Shown here in pieces: positions 22,979-32,164 of a DNA stretch of 64,000 nt. The DNA comes from Larus michahellis (Eukaryota; Chordata; Aves; Charadriiformes; Laridae), in NCBI RefSeq assembly GCF_964199755.1, contig NC_133897.1, positions 70,736,661 to 70,800,660 on the forward strand, in the 5' to 3' direction. The notes under the pieces were generated by a model. That model had not been told where the DNA came from and ran no database searches. It saw only the letters and a list, made by a program, of their open reading frames with translations. Position 1 is the stretch's first letter. Each line of letters opens with the position of its first letter. The translations under genes and the position numbers were made by a program.

Positions 22979-23265
22979 GAATCATAGAACTGTCAGAGTT
23001 GGAAGGGACCTCAAAGATCACCTAGTTCCAACCCCCTGCCATGGGCAGGGACACCTCCCACTAGACCAGGCTGCTCAAAGCCCCATCCAGCCTGGCCTTG
23101 AACACTTCCAGGGATGGGGCATCCACAGCTTCCCTGGGCAACCTGTTCCAGTGCCTCACCACCCTCACAGTGAAGAATTTCTTCCTAATACCTACTCTAC
23201 ATCTACGCCCTTTCAGTTTAAAACTGTTACCCCTCATCCTATCAGTGATAAAGTAATACATACAT
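22979..23265 (-). mobile_element. CR1 LINE 3' end (C-terminal ORF2 and 3' UTR), 5'-truncated
   Basis: On the minus strand this encodes the classical CR1 ORF2 C-terminus: KLKGRRCRVGIRKKFF, then VVRHWNRLPREAVDAPSLEV and FKARLDGALSSLV. The short 3' UTR ends in ...TTCTATGATTCT (plus strand begins AGAATCATAGAAC at 22979). It shows the usual strong 5' truncation. The region is much better preserved than the other CR1 pieces here, so this is a relatively young insertion. Confidence 0.93.
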
Positions 23266-23369
23266 ATTCTCCAAATAAAGTCCAAAACTGATTTAGTGGA
23301 AAGAAAAGTAAAGTAGGAAGACAAAAGGGAAGTTGAATCCTTCTAAAATGAAGCTTCATATATCATATT

Positions 23370-23436
23370 CTCACACTAGTTCAGACTTTGTGACCAGCAG
23401 GGTCTCTTCTGGCCTTATGCTCAGTGAATCTCTACT
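23370..23436 (+). repeat. Possible old CR1 tail
   Basis: The phrase GGTCTCTTCTGGCCTTATGC followed by TCAGTGAATCTCT resembles the 3' terminus of old amniote CR1 subfamilies (..CTTCTGGCCTTA..CTATGAATCT). It is short and diverged. It lies about 100 bp from the younger CR1 end, in the opposite orientation. Confidence 0.4.
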
Positions 23437-24559
23437 GCCAGCAATGTGTGAGTGGAACTTTCAGCTACATCAGTCATTTCCATCACTTCTTTCACACTGG
23501 ACTTGAAAATTCCCCGAAGTATTTAACAGAGTCATCACTTGAACAAGACAACAGTTGCTGAAACTCATCAACGTCTGACTTAACCCAGCAGACTGCATCA
23601 CTGCCAATCAACCCATTTCTTAGATGACCCTGTAAAATATGCAGTGAAAAACATCCAGCAAAGACAAGCTCATGACATTTCTGCCAGCTTGGGCAGAGGG
23701 CTTGCTGCTAGTGGTGAGAGAGCTGACTTCTGAAAGAGGAGACAAATGGTAGGGCTGAGGCAGCCAGGGTAATATTCAAACATCTTTTCAATACATGTTG
23801 GGATTGTGTTATCCATGTAACATCAAGCCCCTCAGTGCAAATAATCTTTGTGTGCTCTTCTTTTGCACTGTTCCGATGGCACTTGGAGGCCCAGTTTTCT
23901 ATGCATCTGCACCATCTTAGCCTTGTGGGAAATGCATGCTGTGTTAGCAGATTGGTCTAGTTGGACCGCTAATAAAACTAAACACTTATTTGGACGCCTG
24001 GCTTTATAGTGGGGTAGATGATTACATTTTATTTTCCTGCACTGCTAAGAAACCTGGAATTTGTTCATGTGCAGTCACTTAATACTATAGGCACAGTACT
24101 CTCTCTGAGCAGCTGCTAAAGCAGACAATGCTCAATTTCATCTAAATTGTTCTCCTTAACCAGGTCTCCTTTTTCCTACAGAAGTAGCCTTGCAGTTATG
24201 GGACAGCCAGAAGGTGTGCCAACATCCATGTTAAGTTTATAAAATATCTGCTGACAGATGTGATTCATGTGAGAATTTGAAGGTGAAGGTCTCAGTTTCT
24301 CTTCCTTGTAGTATCCACAAGCTTTCTTTGATGATCCTGGCTTGAGGCAGCGACGCAAACTGATTCACCCAGGAGGGTCTGTTAAGTGGCTGCCTTTAAA
24401 ACAATCATCATCAATGTTTTACAGATCAGCCAGCAGGGGTCCTGCCTTTGCCAGTGATGAAAATACACTTAAAGGTCTCATTGTTAATTGGGTCATGTTC
24501 TTTCTGGTGGAGCTTACTGGGCGTTGAATTCAGTCCTTTCCCGTGTGCATATAAATATT

Positions 24560-24835
24560 ATACTCATAATAATAATCACAGCAGTAATACGTTTATTATC
24601 ACTGCACCAGGCAGCTGTATTCATGGAGGAAGACCCTATTTTGCTGGATGCTATACAAGCCCAGAATAAAGCAGGCGGCCCCAGCTGAAGGGGCTAACGA
24701 TCTAAGTAGGAGGCAGGATTCAAAGCTGGATATAGACCAGCTGGCATAGGAGGCCAAGGAAACAATAAGACAGCACTAATCAGCGAATATGCTGTGATCT
24801 CAGCATAACAACTCTCTGTTGACAAGCTTTCAGTG
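24560..24835 (+). repeat. Ancient amniote interspersed repeat, decayed
   Basis: In order: GCTGTATTCATGGAGGAAGACCC, ATTTTGCTGGATGCTATACAAGC, GGGGCTAACGATCTAAGTA, CAAGGAAACAATAAGACAG and CTGTGATCTCAGCATA. I remember a widespread repeat of turtles, crocodilians and birds with the same order (ATCATGGACCAGGACCCCA.., GCGCTGTACAAACA.., CTTACAATCTAAGTA.., CAAGGAAACAATGAGACAA.., GTGGTCTCAGCA). I do not know its family name with certainty. Confidence 0.55.
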
Positions 24836-27800
24836 GAAAAGCATTCCCTCCCCCCCCCGACCTTGAAACAATAAGAAAAAAAAAGTTTTAAGAAGTAATT
24901 AAAAAGAGGATAGTATATTAATCTTGCATGTTTATTGGGGTCAACTCCTAATTGTAGAAGGGCAAGTTCAGAAGAAAACCCAGGAGTGCTTGTTTGAAAA
25001 ATCTAACATAAGGGCTAACGCTTGTCTTAGGGTGGATGGACAGAAAATGGCAACCTAGAAAAGGAAGAATGACACAAGGCAGAGCAAAACAGAATATGCA
25101 AAAATAGAAGTGACGTGTTCAAAGAGGTGAATTTGGGAAATACACTTTGCAGTAGCATTCTCATCAGACAAGGGTGAATTTACCAATGCTGTATGAAAAA
25201 ATGTTTCAGTAATCAAAACAAGAGACAATGACAGCATGGTTGAGATTTTTAGATGAGCATGTGTTGACTAGATCTGTACAGGTATTCCCTCAGAGTAACG
25301 AAGTACCAATTTAAAGTAGAAAAAGGCAATTTCTATGAAACAAACAGACTAGAAAATCTTTACAATCCCGAATTTCTTATAGTTACATATTTAATGTATT
25401 GGTTGTCTTAAATAACAGTCATCAGCTTTAAGTCATACTTATCCCTACTTTCTTTTTTCCTTTGGACTTTATTTGAAAAAGTCATGACTATCCACAACTA
25501 GAATAGTTGTACAAACAATTAGACCTCTTTAACAGTGTACTGTAGGACAAAGTGTTCAGTTAGCACTAGTGTTACTGGATATCTTATTCAGGCTATGCAT
25601 GTTGCAGAGCAGTGGAGTTAGCTAACAATGTTATTCGATAGTATCAGTGGACAAAAAACTTTGTAGATCTTGACTCCCTAAATCCATGCACCAGAACTGA
25701 ACGATTCCTGCAATGTAATTTAATCTTTTCCATGAGAATTTTAACTACAATTGAAAGGGCTTTTTTGCTTATAGAAGCTCAATTTTTCATGATATAAAAT
25801 TGTAGTAGTACACCTACAGCTTTAAAAACACTAGAACAGCTTTCTGCTAACTGTAAGTCTCGACTGGTTCCAACATCTTTTTTTCCCCACCTATTATATT
25901 TACTGCAAAAAGGATTTCTGGGAAACAAGTATGATATAAGGAATTGGAACTATTTCTCTAACTTTCTGGCAAAGTTAAAATGACTTCTCTGTGTTGTACA
26001 GTTTCCCCTCTAGATGGTAGAAGAGAACAAACTCTAAGGTACTTGCACTGTGAAGACTGGGATGATACTAACGAAAAACAAGTTGCTGGTGAAGTACAAT
26101 GCAAAGATGAAAAGTCATGCTATATTAAATTAGCTTTGTGTTCTGCTTTCATTTGGCATAGGTAAGAAGATTTTTGCTGGATACACTGATGGTTCCTAGT
26201 AAACTTAAACCTTGAATTTTGAAGGACTGTTACTATCAAAAACTTTCATGCACTACGATTTGCTCTTACATGACTCTTCTGCAAATCCTTTCTTAAGAAT
26301 ACAACATCATTATTTAAATAGTCTTTTAATATAAAACATTATTTCAATATGCCTGGACATCATCTGTTTTCTTTATAAAATCCTTCTCTTGATTTCCTTA
26401 AATGTAGTTGAACTGAAATCTCCACATGTCCAACAGTTACTGTCAGGATCCTGAACTATTTCCATGAATCTTTACCTTTTCCATATTAGTTATGATTAAT
26501 TCTTATTAAACTTTTATTTTTGCAGTTTCTCAGTTTGTAAATCACAAAATGCCTTTCCATGTTTTTAGTTTCAAGCTGTATTACACAGTGTCTTCTACAT
26601 CTCAAAATATTCCTGAGTAGTGGAGCTCACACAAAGATCCAATATAAACCATCTTCTTTTCAGTTAACTAGTAAATGTAAAAAAGAATCCTTCTACATTT
26701 ACATGTGCCTGCCTCATGACCACTGGTTATATTAAAGTCAAGAGATCCTTCTCAGCAGCAGGAAAAGAAACTAGGCTGCAAAATTATTTCAAGTCTACAC
26801 ACAGGTGGCCTCATGTTGGTAGAATAAATCACAAGCTATTAAGTATATGTAAACCTCTGTTCATTGTGTTCTATTTTCTTTAATTTTGCATCAATAGATC
26901 CTGATTCTAATTCACTATTACTCGAAAATATTAAAAAACATTATCCCATGACCTCTGAAGCCTCCTTCAGTACGTAACATTCTCTTTTGACACTGGTGAA
27001 GGACATCAGTGCTATGACTTTACAGCCATGCAGATGTACAGATGTTACCTAGAAAAAAATACCCAACCACTTTATCTCTCAGTTGCTCATCTTTGTTTCT
27101 TGCAATACCGTACATCTTCTAGACCTGCAGTTCATCCACAGGCCACCATGGTCCCTATGCCTGAGTTTCCAGTGTCAAAAGGAATGACAATTAGAAAACA
27201 AACCCATTCCCCTTCATTCTGAAGCAAAAGGAGCACAGGAATAATTTTAAGCTCATGTCTGGTGAGTTTCATTCACACATCTAAGATGCCTGATGGGCAT
27301 TTTCGCATCATTATTTCCTTAACTGTGGAATCAAATTCTGAGTTTCTTCCCCGCTGCCCCCTTTTTCCAGCCTGCTCTGAATTCTTCCAAAATCAGTGTT
27401 GACAAGGCCAGAGTTTAAAACACCTGTGCAAGAATAAAAGGGACTTTTTAGTGGCAGACTAACATTTCTATTCATGAGATCAATCCAGATGTCTCACAAC
27501 GTTGCTACGCTATGCTTGGGTGCTTCACGGGCAACCTTCATTCCTGCATTTCCTAACTATTAAATGACTGTCTTTGTGACTTCTCCACATTGTCCCGTGA
27601 GTTGTCTTCTACTGTTTGAATCATAAACCAAAACTTTCCACTGAAGAGTAACACTCACCATATGGAACCGTATCAATCAGGCAGGGTCAGAGAATCACAG
27701 AGTGGCACTCACTTCCATATGCAAACGGGTAGAAACTGCAGAGCAAACGATGAAATGCGTAGACACTCAGGTAACTATGATATAATGGGGAAACTATAGC

Positions 27801-28479
27801 CATTGTACAGAAGTTACACATCACAAATCCATTCAAGTTCCCTGAATACTAAGGGTGATCCTACCAAGAAAGTATATTTGTATTTCCAGTTTATTGAGGG
27901 TAAGGTTTCACGTCCACAGAAATGAAATAATCACAGAATAGCAGTGAATACTCTCTTCTGGCTTAATAGCTGTTTAAAAGGAAATAAATAAAGGATGAGA
28001 ATAAATGACGAGTTAGAAATTAATACAAAGGAATCTGTCCTGTTGAACACATTAAGTTTTTGGAAAACGAGATGAGAAGATGAAGTCAGCAAGGATATGA
28101 AATAATTCAGGATAATCAAAGTTTCATTATAGAGTTGCAGTGCATTGACAGATACAACTTCCACAGATCACAGTGTTGTATTGTAGGGCAACTTAAAGAC
28201 TGTTAACATTTAATATTGATAAATGTAAACAGGAAAAAGCAACTCTTGATTATGCATACATGTTAGGCTGTAAATCACCTATTACCTTTGCGATAATAGA
28301 CTTTGAAGTCACTGGGGATGACATTAGGAATTCGTGGTAGAGAATAGAGAACAAAACATTATGTTACCACATATACCTGTAGTCTCTCACTTTCAAAAAC
28401 AGAAACAGAAAAGGATGAAAAGGAAGAACAAAGATACCAATAACTTACATATAATGAGAGATTGACTAGACTCCTCAGT

Positions 28480-28965
28480 GAGGACAAGAGACAACTCAGG
28501 GTATACAAAGTTATGAATAGCATGGGGGGGGATTAAGCAATGATTACTCACTTACTTCTCACAGCTCAAGAACAAGACAGCACCCAATGAAATTACAAGG
28601 CACCTGCTTTAGAACAAATCAAAGGAAGTACTTTTTCATACAGCACATAATTAAATAGCAGAACTCAAGGGATACTATAGAGGTCAAAAATATAACTGAA
28701 TTAAAAAAATATTAGATGTGTAACATAGTCCCATCAGTGGCTATCAAACATGATATTCCAGATGAAATTTCCATCTTGGGAAGTCCTGATGGCTAGAAGC
28801 TGGGAGAGTATGAAGTAAAAGGATTGCTCTGTATTTGCCACGTTTCTTCTATACCTTGTCCAAGCATCCACAATTGTCACCATCAGAGACAACAGACCTA
28901 AATAACCTTTTGGTCTGTCAGGTTATGGCTACTTTTACACCTTATATTTGGTCTTGCCAGTGGAG
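28480..28965 (+). repeat. Ancient CR1-type LINE 3' fragment
   Basis: The sequence follows an old amniote CR1 3' region: AAAGTTATGAATAGCATGG, CACCCAATGAAATTACAAGG, AAATCAAAGGAAGTACTTTTTC, CCATCAGTGGCTATCAAACA and CTAGAAGCTGGGAG, then TCTGTCAGGTTATGGC near the end. Each has a close counterpart in the family as I recall it, in the same order. It is heavily mutated with no intact frame. Confidence 0.6.
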
Positions 28966-30397
28966 AAAGGGGCAACAGGCAGTGACATACAATTTCCATG
29001 TGCAAATTAGTTTATAAATCAAATACGGCATTGGCGCAAAGATACTCAGGGTGAGTCCATTCCAGCATGGTAGGGTGTAGGAGAGCTTTCTAGTCTAAAT
29101 GCAGTGTATCAGTAATGTACCTTTGCTGAGCCAGTCTGGGTCCAGGAGTGTGGTCTCAGTTGGATTTAGCCCGGTCGAATGCCCCTTGGCTCCATGCAGT
29201 GCCAGTCCAAGTGTCTCTTATAGGAGGGCTTCCCTTTCCAGGGGCACAGACTCTGTGTAATGCACTGTGCTACTGGCTCCATATACCTGTACCACCCTGT
29301 AACCAAGCTAGAAAAGCTCCTCCAGAAGGAGGTGAACCAAAGACTGCGTTGAGGGGACATCATGCCAAGCCCTCCTGCTGACAGTTCAGGTTTGGAGATG
29401 GAATCTACCTTCTCCTTCTTTGGGATTGTACCAGCCTTCCATGCCTATAAGCTGTGGAGTTTATATGTTTCAAAGCTACTAGCTAAACAAGAAAAGGAAC
29501 ACTGAAATTCATCAACAAACAGTAATAATTTTTCTAATAATAATTCCAGTTTTCTTTCCTCCCCTGTTGTCACTCACAGCTTCTCCTGTCTCTCTCCCCA
29601 GTGCTTTCATCTTAATACTATCTTGCCTTTCTTAACAAACTTCTATCCCACCCCCTTCTCACTGATACACTTCCCTCACCGATTCTGTGCTCCTAACCAT
29701 AGCTCCCTTTGCTTCTGTGCCTTTTTATCTGTAGCCAACTTTGCTCTAGCTCCCTTCACTGGGCTTCTTGTGCTAACCCGCTCCAGAATCGCCATCTTCC
29801 ACCTTCTTGTGCTTGTGCTCCTGGCTTTCTCCATCTGTCCTTTTCTCTTTCCAGCTGTTTTCTGGAGCAGCTGTTTCCACCAGCGCACAAAGCCCAGATG
29901 GCCGAGTACTGACTATAGAGAGACAGCCGTGTGATATCCCACTCTGCTCCTATAGTGGCAGAAATAGAGGGAATCCAGTCACATGGAGGAAACGTGAAGG
30001 GCTGAAGAATGCTGATGGTCTTCAGAGACGTTATATACTGACCCCCTGAGTCTCCACATGGATTATGTCTGGCTTTTCCCCGAGAACTCTGGCAGTTGGT
30101 CACTTCTGAGTAGTTTCACAAAGACAACGAAAGGCATTTCCTTGATTCCAGGAAAACCACCACATCTAAACTTGAAGTCACCATCCCAGAGGTACAAGAT
30201 TTCCACAGTGAAAAAGCTTTGAGAATATCTGTACCGTGTGTGTAATAAATCATTTTTGTTCTGTTTTCAAAAGCAGGTCAATGGTTTTAGCCGAAGCTCA
30301 ACAAGCAGCCCGCTTGTGGCGGACACAGCCCATGGAAAGTTCCATCCAGATAGTTTCAGGCTGACAAATTTTAAACAACCGTAAGGAGGGACTTCTA

Positions 30398-30964
30398 ATG
30401 GAAAATGTTAGGAACTCATGCATGGCTATCCAGTCCTTCCAAACCACTTACTTTCCCTACTTAAAGTATGTGTGTGTGTGTATGTATGTATATATTTTTT
30501 TATACATATATTTTCAAACTGGCACCACTAAAACGATACTATTAAGAAAAAGTTGTTGCTGTAAAACTCCTTCCCTACTGAACAATTTTTGCCTGGGTTT
30601 TCCAGCCCAGCACTCACTTGCACAGTATAAGCAGGACAGTTGGAACATGGCATGCTGCCGTTTTAAGCCACAACTACAGTTTCAGCTTCCACATTTGGCA
30701 ATTATTGGAAGAAGAGAAAATGATGGGCCTATTAAAGAGCCTGCAGCTGAGCTTGTGAAGAATCTTTGGGGTATTTCAGGTTCTAAGCATATCAGCAGCA
30801 TAAGTGGAACAGAAAGCTTCGCAACATTGCCCGAGCTCTCCTTGCAACACAATACAACACTGTCCGGGGCAAGTGTAAGAACACTTCTTCTGCAGATAGA
30901 TGATCTTGGCAGAGGTACCTTCTCAATGGCCATATTCCATTTACAAGATAAACATTTCACTTAA
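30398..30964 (+). other. 188-codon open frame upstream of MBOAT1, unrecognised
   Basis: An ATG-started frame about 1.1 kb upstream of the codons of MBOAT1's island. Residues about 25-45 are low-complexity (a Y/V/C/I-rich stretch made by a TG/TA repeat at 30470-30510). The rest is mixed composition with no recognised domain. About one frame of this length is expected by chance in the window, so this is weak evidence for a gene. It could be part of an upstream or antisense transcript. Confidence 0.15.
30469..30512 (+). repeat. (TG)n/(TA)n simple repeat
   Basis: TG dinucleotides pass into TATG and TATA units with a central T-run. Confidence 0.8.
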
Positions 30965-31413
30965 AACTCCTACTCTTTTTTAATTTTTTCCCCTATCAAG
31001 GAAAAGTCACCACTTCCCCAAATCACACGCATCTTAGTTTCCAGCGACATGAACCACAGGCTGAATGCTTGGTAACTCTCCATTAAAAACATCAGTACTT
31101 CTAAGTAATGACTGAAAACAACCTATCTGTGTTTAAAAAAATTTTTAAAAATAAAAAAACCCACATCCTACAACTTTTTTTTTGGGGGGGGAAAACTCCA
31201 GCTCTCCTCTGCTTGGGGCAGTTGTGAACTGTCACCTTGGCCCTGCAGGTGTCTGGAGAAGTTAACGCTTCTGACAAGAAGCTGCAAAAAGCGGGAAAAC
31301 ACGTCGAGCTGCTACTGTCGGTCCCTCCTTGGCCGGCTCCAACCCACCCGGAGTGGCACGGCCGGCGCGGTGCCACTGCAAGCGGGCGCCTCGCACCCCT
31401 ACCAGGCCCCGTT

Positions 31414-31498
31414 CGCTGTCATCACGCACATCGGGGCCCACCCGCTGTCACCACGTGTACCGGGCCCACTCGTTGTCACCACACGCACCAGGAGACCC
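31414..31498 (+). repeat. Three-copy 28-29-bp tandem repeat in the MBOAT1 island
   Basis: Imperfect copies start at 31414 (CGCTGTCATCACGCACA), 31443 (CGCTGTCACCACGTGTAC) and 31471 (CGTTGTCACCACACGCACC). The second copy creates an E-box CACGTG at 31452-31457. The frames that cross it have no other support as coding. Confidence 0.8.
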
Positions 31499-31757
31499 CG
31501 CCAACCCACCCGTGGTGCCACCCCCGCAGCTCGTCCGCTCCTCCCGCCGCCGGCCATCGCCACGGCCACCGCGGCGTGAGGCGTTGACCGCTCCGCTCCG
31601 CCCCGCTCCCGCCCCCGGGCAGCCGCGGGGCCGGGGAAACCCCCGGGGGTGTCGGGGGACGCGCAGGATGTTTTTCACTTCCCGTCACAAACCCGACGCC
31701 GCGGGGACGGGGGGGCTCCCTCAGGACGGAGCAGTTGCTTTTCAAATTCGAATCCGA

Positions 31758-31769
31758 CCGTTATAACGG
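31758..31769. promoter_or_regulatory. Perfect palindrome with two opposed MYB-type cores
   Basis: CCGTTATAACGG is a perfect 12-bp palindrome containing TAACGG on each strand; YAAC(G/T)G is the MYB core. It is about 310 bp upstream of the MBOAT1 ATG. A second palindrome ATTCGAAT lies at 31746-31753. Confidence 0.4.
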
Positions 31770-32074
31770 ACAAACCCCACGCGCGGGCTCGGCCGCCTGC
31801 ACACCCCCACCCCCTCCTTTCTGCCGGCAGCAGGTGAGGCCCCGGGCACGGCGAGGGCTCTCGGCCCCCGGCTCCCCGCCGCCGGGGCACGGCCAGCGCC
31901 CGCCCCGCCCCCGGCCGTTGGCGGCGGCCCCGCCTCGGCCGAGCGCCCCCTGCGGCCCGGCGGCCGGCGCGGCGGGGCGGCGGCCGGCGCGGAGCGAAGC
32001 CGTGGGGTGCGGTGCGGGCCGGGGGCGCGTGGCCGACGGGCGGTGGAAGTGGAGGAGGGTGGGGGGGATGCAGC

Positions 32075-32164
32075 ATGGCCGAGCCGCCCGGCGCCCCGCA
32101 CCGCACCACCGGTTCCACCTTGCTGCACCCGCTGAGCGGGCTGCTGGGCATCCCGCTGGACCAG
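32075..32164 (+). CDS. MBOAT1: MBOAT1 coding exon 1 (lysophospholipid acyltransferase, N-terminus)
   Basis: Encodes residues 1-30, starting MAEPPG and continuing HRTTGSTLLHPLSGLLGIPLDQ-like sequence (residues 9-30). Human MBOAT1 has YRTTGSTYLHPLSELLGIPLDQ here, a near match; human MBOAT2 is less similar. The exon ends CAG|GTGAGG, phase 0. The ATG has A at -3 and G at +4, a strong context, and the frame gives the conserved N-terminus. An out-of-frame ATG lies 7 nt upstream at 32068. MBOAT1 (LPEAT1/LPLAT1) is a multi-pass ER membrane enzyme that acylates lysophosphatidylserine and lysophosphatidylethanolamine, preferring oleoyl-CoA, in the Lands remodelling cycle. This exon is the short cytosolic lead before the first membrane segment. 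Confidence 0.93.

Larger units (their letters stand above)
4200..31290. other. Intergenic region between E2F3 and MBOAT1, no supported gene
   Basis: Twenty-seven kilobases between the two divergent CpG islands. Outside the repeats listed separately it is AT-rich sequence with short ORFs of the size expected by chance. I looked for splice-flanked conserved-looking coding pieces on both strands and recognised none. Non-coding RNAs or enhancers for E2F3 or MBOAT1 could be here but cannot be seen without expression or conservation data. Confidence 0.6.

Noticed and set aside
27690..27710. AGAATCACAGAGTGGC as a CR1 end
   Set aside because: Only about 15 matching bases and no further CR1 sequence on either side.
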